32,715 nucleotides of DNA, taken from positions 1-32,715 of the forward strand of contig SCEG01000036.1 in assembly GCA_004102805.1 (NCBI GenBank). Direction: 5' to 3'. A program made the position numbers and the translations under genes. Shown piece after piece: positions 16,395 through 25,633 of this stretch; position 1 is the first letter of the stretch, and each line of letters opens with the position of its first letter. The notes beneath the pieces are model-generated. The model was given only the letters and a program-made list of their open reading frames with translations, was not told where the DNA came from and did not search any database. Source of the DNA: Muribaculaceae bacterium Isolate-002 (NCI). GTDB lineage: Bacteria > Bacteroidota > Bacteroidia > Bacteroidales > Muribaculaceae.

Positions 16395-19300
16395 TTAGAA
16401 GCCGAACTGGATGCCTACCGTGTAAGAGCGCGGCAGAGCGTAGGGATAACCGAGGCCTTCGGGGTCGGCGCCTGAATAGTTGGTTATGGTGAAGAGGTTC
16501 TGTGCCTGGAAATAGATGCGTGCGTTGCTCAGGTGGAGCGAGCGGCGCAGGTTTTCAGGGAGAGAATAGCCCAGCGTGAGGGTTTTCATGCGCAGGAACG
16601 AACCGTTTTCGATATGGAACTCCGACACTTCGTGCTCATTGTTGCTGTTGTCGGTGGTCGGCGCGGGAGTATCGCAATCGTAATAGCCTGTCTGGAGATA
16701 GCGCTCGTAGGCGTTGGCGGCCTCAAGCAGCGACTTGCCGTGGTTGCCGTTCCAGCACTGGAAGAGATCGGTATAATATTTCGAGTTGTTGAAAGCGTCG
16801 CGGATTATCGACGAGAAGAACATGTTCAGGTCGAAACCTTTCCAGGTGGCGCCGAGATTGAGGCCGAACTGCGCTTTGGGGAGGTCGCAGCCGAGCCATG
16901 TGCGGTCGTTGTAGTTGATTTTTCCGTCGCCGTCGGCATCGACATATCTTACGCGTCCGACAGCGGGCTTGCCGAATTCAACAGTGTATTTGCTGCAGTA
17001 TTCGTCGACTTCAGCCTGAGTGCGGAACACGCCGTCGGTCTTGAAGCCCATCCATGAGCCGAGCGAGTTGCCCACGAGCGAATGACCGGCATAACCGCCG
17101 CCGTAGCTGTAGTAGATATCGTCGAGAAGGTCGGTGACAGTGTTTTTCGAGACGGTGAAATTGAAACCGATGTTGTAGGTGAAATCACGGCCTGCCGACG
17201 AGCGCCATTCGATCTGGCCCTCGACACCCTTGTTGGTCATCTCACCGCCGTTATACCAGCAGTAGCCACCCTCGCCTATCGTGGCGATATACGGTTTCTC
17301 GACGAGCATGTCTTTAGTTTCCTTGTAGAAGTAGTCGAGCGATACAGACAGACGGTTGTTGAGGAAGCCGGCATCGATACCGACATTGGTCTGATAGGTC
17401 TTTTCCCATTTGAGGTCAGCATTGGTGGTGCGTATGCGGTAGGCACCGGGCGAGAGAGTCACGCCGTCGCCGTTCATGTTGTAGGAACCGCGGTCAAGGC
17501 TCATAAGATATTTGGCGTAGAAAGCCTCGTTGTCGATAAGGTCGTTGCCGTTGATACCCCACGAGCCGCGCAGCTTGAGGTCGGAAAGCCACGAGCGGGT
17601 GCCCTCCATGAAGTTTTCCTGAGAGATGCGCCATCCGGCAGATATCGACGGGAACCAGTCATAGTTGTGGTCTTTCGACAGACGTGACGAAGCGTCGCGG
17701 CGTATCGTGAATGAAGCGAGATACTTGTTGTCGTAGGAGTAGTTGAGCTTGCCGAAGCCCGAGAACATCGAATAGTTTGACGCGCCTGCGCCTACATTCT
17801 TGTTGGCAGTGACATTGCCGAGATAGAGGTAGTTGGGATCCTCGATTTCTAGACCTGTGCCGTAGCCGAAGAAACTTTCGTTATGGTAGCGTTTAGCCTC
17901 CACACCTGCAAGAGCCATAAGCGAGTGCTTGCCCAGGTCGATGTTATATTGTGCGGTGTTGGTCCATACCCAGTCTACATTTTTGCCGGTCGACTGAGTG
18001 AGTTTGTTGACCTCGTCGCGCAGCCATGCCGGCTCGAAAGTCTTGTTGGTCTCGTTGTAGTAGTTTACACCGAAGTTGGTCTTGATGACAAGGTTCTTGA
18101 TCGGTTCTACCTGAAGCCATGCGTTACCGAACACACGCCAGTATTCATGCTTGTTGCCTTTGTTGTTTTCAATCAGACGCATCATGTTGGGAGCGTCGCC
18201 GAGCACGTCGTTGATCTGGTCGACATAGACACCCGAAGCGTCATAAACAGCTTTTGCGGGGTGCTGCTTGACGGCATTCTCCTCAGCTCCGTCAGGCATG
18301 TAGTGGGCGCGCCACCAGTTGACTGACAGATTGCCTCCGGCTCTGAGTCGGTTCTGAAGGAAACCGTAGTCGGAGCTGAAGCGGGAATTGACACGCTTGA
18401 AATCGGAGCCCTTGACGATACCGTCATGGTCGAGCCAGCTCAGCGAAAGTGACGATGACCCGTTTTCAGAGCCTTTCGACAGACCGATGCTGTAGGTCTG
18501 CATCAGAGCAGTGCGGTGTATCTCTTTCTCCCAGTCGGTGGTCTGCGGAAGCACGTCGACACCGTTGAGGTTTTTGTAGGTCTGGAGCTGAGCGGTGGCA
18601 CCGTTGCCGTAGATGGCTGACGAAGGAGTGGCGCCGTTGTGGGCATATTTGTAGGCCGACCAGTAGACATCGCCCCACTGGTAGGCGTCGAGCAGGTCAA
18701 GCCCGCTGTTGTAGGTCTGGGCGGTGAGAGTGGCATCGAAAGTCACACGGGCCTCGCCGGCCTTGGCGCGTTTGGTGGTTATGATGATGACACCGTTGGC
18801 AGCCTGGGCGCCATAGATTGAAGCCGAAGCGGCATCCTTGAGCACCTGTATCGACTCCACGTCGTTGCTGTTGAGGATTGTGCCCGGGTTTTCGCGGGTC
18901 ATCACACCGTCAATCACATAGAGCGGGCCGTTGGCGTCGCCGCGGAACGAGGATGCACCGCGTATTGAAGTGCCTGTGCTCAGACCGCCGGGCGTGCCGT
19001 CGGTGGTAATCGTCATGCCGGCCACACGTCCCTGGAGCGACTGTATCACATTGCCTGTGGGGGTGTCGGCCACATCTTTCATTTTCACTACCGACACCGA
19101 ACCGGTAAGATCGGATTTCTTTTCTGCGGAGTATCCGACCACCACCACTTCGTCGAGTATCTCGGAGTTCTCTTCGAGATAGATGGTGAGCTCGGGAGCG
19201 GCTTCGACCGTCTTGGGCTTGAAGCCGACGTAGGACACTGTAAGGTGTGACCCCTGGGGAACTATCAGGGTGAAGTTGCCGTCGAAGTCGGTGGCGGCTC

Positions 19301-19454
19301 CGTTCGCACCCTTTACATCAGAGATAACGCTTGCGCCGAGCAGAGGCTCGTCGTCGGTGGCGGAAAGCACTGTCCCATGCACCGTGATGCTTTGCGCATT
19401 GGCGCCTACGACTGCGGCAATCAGCAGTAAAGCATAAAGGATTGTTCTTTTCAT
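16395..19454 (-). CDS. susC-like: SusC-like TonB-dependent oligosaccharide transporter
   Basis: Outer-membrane TonB-dependent transporter of 1019 aa (SusC/RagA family). A signal peptide (1-20, ...GANAQ) is followed by a carboxypeptidase-like domain (about 23-100; GTVLSATDDEPLLGASV...TDFDGNFTL), the SusC linker DEVVVVGYSAEKKSDLTGSV, and a plug with GRVAGMTITTDGTPGG, IRGASSF and PLYVIDGV. The barrel ends RSYTVGIQFGF. It works with the SusD protein encoded 35 bp downstream to import fructan oligosaccharides (substrate inferred from the PUL). Its promoter, in the 174-bp gap after the HTCS gene, has a TAGTTTTG box and tandem 21-bp repeats shared with the GH32 promoter, which suggests direct control by that HTCS. 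Confidence 0.97.
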   Translation of the reverse strand: MKRTILYALLLIAAVVGANAQSITVHGTVLSATDDEPLLGASVISDVKGANGAATDFDGNFTLIVPQGSHLTVSYVGFKPKTVEAAPELTIYLEENSEILDEVVVVGYSAEKKSDLTGSVSVVKMKDVADTPTGNVIQSLQGRVAGMTITTDGTPGGLSTGTSIRGASSFRGDANGPLYVIDGVMTRENPGTILNSNDVESIQVLKDAASASIYGAQAANGVIIITTKRAKAGEARVTFDATLTAQTYNSGLDLLDAYQWGDVYWSAYKYAHNGATPSSAIYGNGATAQLQTYKNLNGVDVLPQTTDWEKEIHRTALMQTYSIGLSKGSENGSSSLSLSWLDHDGIVKGSDFKRVNSRFSSDYGFLQNRLRAGGNLSVNWWRAHYMPDGAEENAVKQHPAKAVYDASGVYVDQINDVLGDAPNMMRLIENNKGNKHEYWRVFGNAWLQVEPIKNLVIKTNFGVNYYNETNKTFEPAWLRDEVNKLTQSTGKNVDWVWTNTAQYNIDLGKHSLMALAGVEAKRYHNESFFGYGTGLEIEDPNYLYLGNVTANKNVGAGASNYSMFSGFGKLNYSYDNKYLASFTIRRDASSRLSKDHNYDWFPSISAGWRISQENFMEGTRSWLSDLKLRGSWGINGNDLIDNEAFYAKYLMSLDRGSYNMNGDGVTLSPGAYRIRTTNADLKWEKTYQTNVGIDAGFLNNRLSVSLDYFYKETKDMLVEKPYIATIGEGGYCWYNGGEMTNKGVEGQIEWRSSAGRDFTYNIGFNFTVSKNTVTDLLDDIYYSYGGGYAGHSLVGNSLGSWMGFKTDGVFRTQAEVDEYCSKYTVEFGKPAVGRVRYVDADGDGKINYNDRTWLGCDLPKAQFGLNLGATWKGFDLNMFFSSIIRDAFNNSKYYTDLFQCWNGNHGKSLLEAANAYERYLQTGYYDCDTPAPTTDNSNNEHEVSEFHIENGSFLRMKTLTLGYSLPENLRRSLHLSNARIYFQAQNLFTITNYSGADPEGLGYPYALPRSYTVGIQFGF

Positions 19455-19484
19455 GATTATAGTTTTTGGTTAAAAGTCATGCTG

Positions 19485-19492
19485 CAAAACTA
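19485..19492 (-). promoter_or_regulatory. susC -7 box
   Basis: TAGTTTTG (read 19492 to 19485) matches TAnnTTTG. It lies 31 bp before the susC start and 35 nt after the start of the downstream operator repeat. Confidence 0.7.
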
Positions 19493-19506
19493 TAATCCGT
19501 AAGGAA

Positions 19507-19548
19507 AACAGCATATTACATTTGTTGCATCATCTATCAAAATTCATC
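19507..19548 (-). promoter_or_regulatory. Candidate HTCS operator upstream of susC
   Basis: Two tandem 21-bp units are read leftward: the first (19548-19528) contains AATTTTGATA and the second (19527-19507) begins CAACAAATGTAATA. Both align to the better-conserved pair before the GH32 gene (CAACATAWTTGAYA). The second unit starts exactly 35 nt before the -7 box, as in the GH32 promoter. Confidence 0.6.
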
Positions 19549-19628
19549 ACAGTACCCGTTTTTGATATTATACACAACATTTGGCATGACATGACAAAGG
19601 TTTGTGGTTTCAGATGTTGCGTGACAGG

Positions 19629-22382
19629 CTACGGTCTGAGCCTGTCACGGATGTCGGTGGGAGTCTCGCCGTATCTGTCCTTATAGCATTTGCCGAAGCA
19701 GGCGGGCGAAGAGAATCCTACTTCGTAGGCTATCTCCGACACCGACCGGTCGGTCGATGTCAGCAGAGTCCGCGCTCTTGCAAGGCGCATGTTGCGCAGC
19801 AATTCCACCGGCGAGTAGTTGGTGAGCGATTTTATCTTGCGGTAGAACTGCGTGCGGCCGAGCCCCATGCGGCGCGCCACGTTGTCGACCGAGAGATTGG
19901 GGTCAGACATCTCAGCCTCGACCAGCGCCACGAAGCGGTTGTAGAAATCATTGTCTATTTCACCGGGACCATTGCATGGAGCCGTGGCTGCATGCCCACT
20001 TTCCGCCACAGTCTCCTTGCGGTGCGGCATGCCGGAGAAGGCTTGCACACGCATGCGGTTCTCGATAAGCGAGCGGCAGCGGGCTGTCAGCACTGCGGCA
20101 TTGAACGGTTTCGACAGATAGGCGTCGGCTCCGCATTCGTAGCCCTGTATGCGCTGCTCGTCCATCGTGCAGGCGGTAAGCATCAGCACCGGTATATGTG
20201 ACGTGGCCTGCTCGTTTTTCAGGCGACGGCAGCACTCGAGGCCGTCCATAAGCGGCATCATCACATCGCATATAATAAGGTCGGGCACATATTTTGTCGC
20301 CATCCTTATGCCCTTGATTCCGTCAGAGGCTGTGAGCACCGTGTATTCACTTTTGAGGAGCGATGTCATCATAGCCCTGATGTCAGGATTGTCGTCGATG
20401 ACAAGCACCACGGTGCGGTCCTTGTCAATCTCTACCGGAGCGGCGGAGATGTCCTCGAGCTCCAGACTGACATCAGAGGCCGATATGCCAGAAGCCGGCT
20501 TTACGACATCGCCGCCGGTGTGGCGCACCGGAAGCGACACGGTGAACACCGAGCCCTTGCCGACCTCGCTGTAGGCAGATATAGTGCCCTGATGCAACTC
20601 GACAAACGCCTTCGCAAGCGAAAGCCCGATGCCGGAGCCGTTGGAATGTATCTTTTCGACCTGGAAGAAGCGCTCGAATATATGCGACAGATCTTCGGCA
20701 CTTATGCCTTTTCCGGTGTCGGACACCGTTATCACGATGCTGTCACCGTCACGCCTGAGCCCCACGCGTATCTCGCCGTTGGGGAGTGTGTATTTGAATG
20801 CGTTGGATATGAGATTGAACATGACCCGCTCGATCTTCTCGACGTCGACAGCTGTAGTGAAGTCATCGCCGGCAATGTCAAGCGTGAATTTTATATCCCT
20901 GCTGACAGCCATATTGCGGAAGGAGTCACACCAATCCTTTATCATCGCGGCGAGGTCGACTTCACTGAGTGAGAGGTCGAGCTTGCCGTTTTCATACTTT
21001 CGGAAATCAAGCACCTGATTGATAAGCCTGTGCAGTATCTTCACATTCTTGTTGGCGATACTTGCCATTGCATGCTGGTCGGGGGTCAGATTTTCAGCCG
21101 CGGCAAGCTGCTCCACCGGGCCTGCGATGAGGGTGAGCGGAGTGCGCAGGTCATGCGACACATTGGTAAAAAACATCAGTTTTGACTGTGTTGCCTCCTG
21201 CAGCTGCTCGTTGAGCGCTATCACGCGGTCACGCTGCTGCTCGAGCTCGCGGTTTTGCTCGGAGAGCTTTATCTGATGTCGCTTTCTTGTCCAGAACATG
21301 CGCAGCAATCCGAATATTATTATGAACAGCAACGCCACGATTGCGATTGCGGCGTAAAACAACGTGGTCTGCACCGAATGCTGCGTCCAGTATTCATCGA
21401 CACGGCTTTTGAGCCACGTTATCTTTCCTGTCTCCTCTTTCAGTTTGGCATTCTGCATAAGCAGTATCTCGGCATTAGAAAGATCGACCACCGCAGATGA
21501 CGGCAACTTGACGTATCTTTCAAACGGACGCCCCTCGAGAATATCCATCGCCGTCCTGACAAGCGTGTATCCTTCGGTAGGATATGGGAAAGTGGCGTCG
21601 ATGACACTGTCGGCCACCGCTTTAATGCCTATTTCGGGGGCGGCGTCTATACCAATTATCTTCATATCGTCACGTCCGGCGGCCTTTGCGGCGTCGGCAG
21701 CGGCTACAGCCATGCGGTCGTTGTGGGCATAGATGAGATTGGCCGAGGGATAAAGCGCGAGAAGGGAGTCGGTCACGCGGTAGGCGTCGTCATAGTTCCA
21801 GTCGCCGTAGCCCTCACCCGCAATCACTATGCCGGAGTCGGCCGCAACGGCCGCGGCAAACCCCTCGTGAGGGTCGACCGCCGGCGTGGAGCCGACGAGT
21901 CCGCGTATCTCAAGCACCCGGCACTGACCGCCGGAAATCGATTTCGCCAGCGCTGCCGCCGAGCGTCCAATCGCTGCATTGTCGGCGCCACGGAATGCGG
22001 TGAAGCTGTCACCGTTGATATTGCGGTCAAACACTATGACAGGAATGCCCGACTCATACACCTCTTTTATCACGGGCGTGAGTGCGTCGGCCTCGTTGGG
22101 CGCGGCTATTATAATATCGAAACCGTTGTCGGCGAAATATCGTATGTCGGCAATCTGCTTCTCGTTGCTGTCATCGGCCGAACGTATCTCAACCACGGCA
22201 TTGTCATGAAATATCATCTCGCGGTTGATTTCATCGTTCATCTTGTAGCGCCAGTCATCATCGCTGCACTGCGACACACCTATACGGTAGATTTTCTTTT
22301 CCTTACAGCCCGACAGGGGCACCGCAGCCAACATCACTATTGCGACGAGCAGCTGCGCGAAAACATGGGTCATAGATTTCAT
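19629..22382 (-). CDS. Hybrid two-component system regulator with periplasmic sugar-binding sensor (BT1754-like)
   Basis: One-protein sensor and transcription factor of 917 aa. An N-terminal signal with LSGC (C26) leads to a periplasmic-binding-protein domain (about 31-300; YRIGVSQCSDDDW, VIVFDRNINGDSF, IYAHNDRMA, IIGIDAAPE). Then come a transmembrane helix (about 340-364), HisKA with H410 (TNVSHDLRTPL), HATPase_c (SDTGKGISAEDL, GSGIGLSLAK), a receiver (about 655-770, phospho-acceptor in IICDVMMP near 705) and an AraC-type HTH (about 820-917). This layout matches the fructose-binding HTCS BT1754 of Bacteroides thetaiotaomicron, and the neighbours fit. ATG at 22382 is preferred over an in-frame GTG at 22397. 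Its -7 box is at 22412-22419. Confidence 0.93.
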   Translation of the reverse strand: MKSMTHVFAQLLVAIVMLAAVPLSGCKEKKIYRIGVSQCSDDDWRYKMNDEINREMIFHDNAVVEIRSADDSNEKQIADIRYFADNGFDIIIAAPNEADALTPVIKEVYESGIPVIVFDRNINGDSFTAFRGADNAAIGRSAAALAKSISGGQCRVLEIRGLVGSTPAVDPHEGFAAAVAADSGIVIAGEGYGDWNYDDAYRVTDSLLALYPSANLIYAHNDRMAVAAADAAKAAGRDDMKIIGIDAAPEIGIKAVADSVIDATFPYPTEGYTLVRTAMDILEGRPFERYVKLPSSAVVDLSNAEILLMQNAKLKEETGKITWLKSRVDEYWTQHSVQTTLFYAAIAIVALLFIIIFGLLRMFWTRKRHQIKLSEQNRELEQQRDRVIALNEQLQEATQSKLMFFTNVSHDLRTPLTLIAGPVEQLAAAENLTPDQHAMASIANKNVKILHRLINQVLDFRKYENGKLDLSLSEVDLAAMIKDWCDSFRNMAVSRDIKFTLDIAGDDFTTAVDVEKIERVMFNLISNAFKYTLPNGEIRVGLRRDGDSIVITVSDTGKGISAEDLSHIFERFFQVEKIHSNGSGIGLSLAKAFVELHQGTISAYSEVGKGSVFTVSLPVRHTGGDVVKPASGISASDVSLELEDISAAPVEIDKDRTVVLVIDDNPDIRAMMTSLLKSEYTVLTASDGIKGIRMATKYVPDLIICDVMMPLMDGLECCRRLKNEQATSHIPVLMLTACTMDEQRIQGYECGADAYLSKPFNAAVLTARCRSLIENRMRVQAFSGMPHRKETVAESGHAATAPCNGPGEIDNDFYNRFVALVEAEMSDPNLSVDNVARRMGLGRTQFYRKIKSLTNYSPVELLRNMRLARARTLLTSTDRSVSEIAYEVGFSSPACFGKCYKDRYGETPTDIRDRLRP

Positions 22383-22411
22383 AGAGTGTAATTGCACTGG
22401 TTCAAGTGTTG

Positions 22412-22419
22412 CAAATATA
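22412..22419 (-). promoter_or_regulatory. -7 box of the sugar-binding HTCS gene
   Basis: TATATTTG (read 22419 to 22412) matches TAnnTTTG. It lies about 29 bp before the ATG at 22382, leaving a short leader. Confidence 0.6.
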
Positions 22420-22469
22420 GTGAATTATATATTATATTTGGTGCGTAATGTATTAAAAATAAAGCTTTA

Positions 22470-22511
22470 CAACATATTTGACACGCTATGCAACATAATT
22501 GATAGCGGTTG
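22470..22511 (+). promoter_or_regulatory. Candidate HTCS operator upstream of the GH32 gene
   Basis: Two tandem 21-bp units start at 22470 (CAACATATTTGACA) and 22491 (CAACATAATTGATA) and agree at 12 of the first 14 positions, with one of the two differences C/T. The 21-bp period fits two helical turns, as for AraC-family half-sites. The downstream unit begins 35 nt before the -7 box. Confidence 0.7.
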
Positions 22512-22525
22512 ACGGCTTTTAATAT

Positions 22526-22533
22526 TAGCTTTG
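22526..22533 (+). promoter_or_regulatory. -7 box of the GH32 operon
   Basis: TAGCTTTG matches TAnnTTTG and lies 34 bp before the GH32 start. The -33 region overlaps the downstream operator repeat, as expected for an activator-dependent promoter. Confidence 0.7.
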
Positions 22534-22567
22534 CGATGTCTCAACCTGAAATCAATAAAATAAAATC

Positions 22568-24412
22568 ATGAAATACTTCAGACAAATCTCAATCGGCGCA
22601 ATTCTCGCCGTTGCCGGCAGCCAGAATATGCCGGCGGCCGACGGCATCGATATCAGTCATCTCGGCACCAACAACACCCTCGTGCGCGTGACCGACGGCA
22701 ATTCCCGCTATGTATTGTTTCCGGTAGAGGAAAGCGTCGATGACGCCACCCTCAACCTTCTGCTTGACGGGAAGCAGGAAAAGACTCTCCGCATACGTCT
22801 TGCAAGAAACAGAGTGGACTATTATGTGCCGTTTGACATCTCGGCATACAAAGACAGCAAGATAATATTTGATGTGGTGACCACTCAGGGACGCGCATCG
22901 GTAAGAGAAGCGAGCGACGACGCATGCTGGAAAAACATCCGTCTGAGCGACACTTTCGACACGTCAAATACCGAGAAATATCGTCCGGCATTCCACCACA
23001 CCCCCCTCTACGGGTGGATGAACGACCCCAACGGCATGTTCTATAAGGACGGCGTGTGGCATCTCTACTATCAATATAATCCCTACGGGTCAAAATGGCA
23101 GAATATGTCGTGGGGACACTCCACATCTACCGACCTTGTCAACTGGGAGCATCACCCCGTCGCAATCGAGCCAAACAGCCTCGGACAGGTGTTCAGCGGC
23201 AGTTGCGTTGTCGACAGCGACAACACCGCAGGCTTCGGCAAAGACGCCGTGATCGCCCTCTACACATCGGCCGGCATCAACCAGATGCAGAGCCTTGCCT
23301 ACAGCACCGACAACGGAGAAACCTTTACCATATATCCGGGCAACCCGATAATAACACTCGAGAGCGAAGCCCGCGACCCCAACATGTTCTGGAACGACGA
23401 GACCAAGGAGTGGAACCTGCTTCTGGCCCACGCGCTCGACCACGAGATGCTGATATTCACATCGCCCGATCTCAAGGAATGGACGCTGCAGAGCGCTTTC
23501 GGCAAAGGTCTCGGCGCACAGGGCGGCGTGTGGGAATGTCCCGACATGCGGCATCTGCCGGTCGAAGGCACCGACGAGTCGAAATGGGTGCTTATATGCA
23601 ACCTCAACCCCGGCGGACCGTTCGGCGGCAGCGCGGCACAATATTTCACCGGCGACTTCGACGGCCGCAAATTCACTGCCGACACCGACAGCGAGGGGAA
23701 TGTGCCCACCAAGTGGATGGACTACGGCAAGGACCATTACGCCACCGTATCGTGGAGCGGCGCTCCCGACGGCCGCAATGTGGTAATCGGCTGGATGAGC
23801 AACTGGCAGTATGCCGCCGAGGTGCCGACACACCAGTATCGCAGCGCCAACACCCTGCCCCGCGACATATCGCTTTTCAAGGGAACCGACGGACAGTATT
23901 ACCTCAAGACAGTGCCGTCGCCCGAACTGCTCGCGCTCCGCGACCACCGCACCGTGTCAGCCAAAGGGAAGAGTTTCGGCAAGTCACCCGTGAAATTCGC
24001 GTTGCCCGAGGCCAATGACGGAATATGCGAAATCAATATGTCGCTCAACGCCAGAAAGGCCGACAAGGTGACAATCACCCTCGCCAACCGTCAGGGCGAG
24101 AAGGTCGACATGACATTCGACCCCTCGGCCTCGACATTCAGCTTCGACCGCACTCAGAGCGGCCTCACCGATTTCAGCCACGACTTCCCCGCCGTGGTGA
24201 CCGCTCCGACGCTGCGCAACAGCACCTCGCAGTCGCTGCGCATCTTCGTCGACCGCTCAAGCATCGAGGTGTTTGACGGCGAAGGCAACTTCGTGCTGAC
24301 AAACCTCGTATTCCCCGGCTCGCCCTACACTACCCTGTCGCTCGCGGCCGACGGCGGCAAGGCAAGCCTCAACTCACTTGAAATTTACACAATCAAGACC
24401 TCTAACAAGTAA
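22568..24412 (+). CDS. GH32 fructosidase (levanase/inulinase/invertase type)
   Basis: Glycoside hydrolase family 32 enzyme of 614 aa that cleaves beta-fructosidic bonds in fructans or sucrose. The signal peptide (1-24) lacks a lipobox cysteine, so the enzyme is most likely periplasmic. An N-terminal beta domain (about 25-135) precedes the five-bladed catalytic propeller. It has the nucleophile D153 in WMNDPNG, the transition-state stabiliser D270 in EARDPNMFW and the acid/base E323 in WECPDM. The C-terminal beta-sandwich (about 460-614) includes LRIFVDRSSIEVFDGEG. Linkage preference (beta-2,1 or beta-2,6) cannot be read from the sequence. It is the first gene of a three-gene unit with the importer (8-bp gap) and the fructokinase. 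Confidence 0.96.
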   Translation: MKYFRQISIGAILAVAGSQNMPAADGIDISHLGTNNTLVRVTDGNSRYVLFPVEESVDDATLNLLLDGKQEKTLRIRLARNRVDYYVPFDISAYKDSKIIFDVVTTQGRASVREASDDACWKNIRLSDTFDTSNTEKYRPAFHHTPLYGWMNDPNGMFYKDGVWHLYYQYNPYGSKWQNMSWGHSTSTDLVNWEHHPVAIEPNSLGQVFSGSCVVDSDNTAGFGKDAVIALYTSAGINQMQSLAYSTDNGETFTIYPGNPIITLESEARDPNMFWNDETKEWNLLLAHALDHEMLIFTSPDLKEWTLQSAFGKGLGAQGGVWECPDMRHLPVEGTDESKWVLICNLNPGGPFGGSAAQYFTGDFDGRKFTADTDSEGNVPTKWMDYGKDHYATVSWSGAPDGRNVVIGWMSNWQYAAEVPTHQYRSANTLPRDISLFKGTDGQYYLKTVPSPELLALRDHRTVSAKGKSFGKSPVKFALPEANDGICEINMSLNARKADKVTITLANRQGEKVDMTFDPSASTFSFDRTQSGLTDFSHDFPAVVTAPTLRNSTSQSLRIFVDRSSIEVFDGEGNFVLTNLVFPGSPYTTLSLAADGGKASLNSLEIYTIKTSNK

Positions 24413-24420
24413 ACTATATC

Positions 24421-25608
24421 ATGGAAAACCTTCAGACACTCAACTCTGGGCGCAAAAGCACAATCATGCAGATAGCCCCGGTCATGCTGTGCTTCTTCGC
24501 AATGGGATTTGTCGATCTTGTCGGCACAGCTTCCAACTACGTACAGAAAGATCTCGGACTGACCGAGTCGCAGGCCAGCCTGTTTCCATCGCTCGTGTTT
24601 TTCTGGTTTCTGATTTTCTCGGTGCCCACCGGCATGCTGATGAACAAAATCGGACGCAAACGCACAGTGCTCATCAGCCTTGTGGTTACAGCGCTTTCGC
24701 TGGTGATACCGGTTTTCGGCGAAGGATATTACGTTATGCTCGCGTCATTCTCGCTGCTCGGCATAGGCAATGCCCTGATGCAGACATCACTCAATCCGCT
24801 TGTGAGCAATCTCATAGCACCCGAACGCCTTGCGTCGACGCTGACATTCGGCCAGTTTGTAAAAGCTATCGCGTCGTTTCTCGCGCCGATAATAGCCGCA
24901 TGGGGAGCGACCCAGGCATCAGTCACCTTCGGTCTCGGCTGGCGTGTGCTCTTCCCCATCTATGCCGTGGTGAGCGTGCTCTCCATATCGATGCTGTCGG
25001 CCACTCCCATCACCGAGGAGAAGCCCGACAAGGCTTCGGGAATAATCGAATGCGCCAGACTGCTCGGCCGTCCGTTCATATTGCTCTGCTTCCTTGGCAT
25101 CATGTGTCATGTCGGCATCGATGTAGGCACCAACTACTGCGCGCCAAAAATACTTATGGAACGCCAGGGTATGGCGCTTGAGGACGCAAGTTTCGCCACC
25201 GGACTTTACTTTATATTCCGCACGGCGGGATGTCTGCTCGGTTCGTTCATACTTCGCGCTGTAGCCCCCCGAAAATTCTTTGCGGCAAGTGTAGCGATGA
25301 TGCTCGTAGCCATGGGACTGCTTTTCGCCTGCGACTCAATCCACATGATCTACATCGGCATAGCACTGATAGGCTTTGGCAACTCCAACATATTCTCGAT
25401 TGTCTTTTCACAGGCCCTCAACAATTCACCTAAAGAAAAGAACGAGGTGTCGGGTCTGATGATAATGGGTCTGTTCGGAGGCACGGTGTTCCCTCTGGCG
25501 ATGGGATTCGCCACCGATCTTGCCGGCAGTCTGCTGGGAGCGGTAGCCGTGATGTCAGCCGGCGTGCTCTATCTGATGTTCTACACTCTGAAAATAAAAA
25601 ACAATTAA
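24421..25608 (+). CDS. MFS sugar transporter (FucP/fructose importer type)
   Basis: Major facilitator importer of 395 aa with about 12 hydrophobic segments. The FucP-like sugar:H+ symporter pattern shows in FFAMGFVDLVGTASNYVQ, the loop 2-3 motif GMLMNKIGRKRTV, and ALMQTSLNPLVSNL in the first half. It most likely carries fructose or a short fructoside released by the GH32 enzyme across the inner membrane, the role assigned to the importer in the B. thetaiotaomicron fructan PUL. It begins 8 bp after the GH32 stop and ends 25 bp before the fructokinase, so one transcript is likely. Exact substrate is inferred from context. Confidence 0.92.
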   Translation: MENLQTLNSGRKSTIMQIAPVMLCFFAMGFVDLVGTASNYVQKDLGLTESQASLFPSLVFFWFLIFSVPTGMLMNKIGRKRTVLISLVVTALSLVIPVFGEGYYVMLASFSLLGIGNALMQTSLNPLVSNLIAPERLASTLTFGQFVKAIASFLAPIIAAWGATQASVTFGLGWRVLFPIYAVVSVLSISMLSATPITEEKPDKASGIIECARLLGRPFILLCFLGIMCHVGIDVGTNYCAPKILMERQGMALEDASFATGLYFIFRTAGCLLGSFILRAVAPRKFFAASVAMMLVAMGLLFACDSIHMIYIGIALIGFGNSNIFSIVFSQALNNSPKEKNEVSGLMIMGLFGGTVFPLAMGFATDLAGSLLGAVAVMSAGVLYLMFYTLKIKNN

Positions 25609-25633
25609 TACTTAACTTTAATATCCGATACCG

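Noticed and set aside
21723..22391. 222-codon plus-strand frame opposite the HTCS sensor domain
   Set aside because: The HTCS frame has clear domains throughout; the opposite frame has none.
23090..23947. 285-codon open frame on the strand opposite the GH32 gene
   Set aside because: It lies wholly inside a gene with intact GH32 catalytic motifs; the high G+C content and codon bias make long antisense frames common. No family pattern is visible in its translation.
24378..25181. 267-codon plus-strand frame overlapping the MFS transporter
   Set aside because: Out-of-frame shadow of the transporter; its translation is rich in R, S and H with no hydrophobic or domain pattern.
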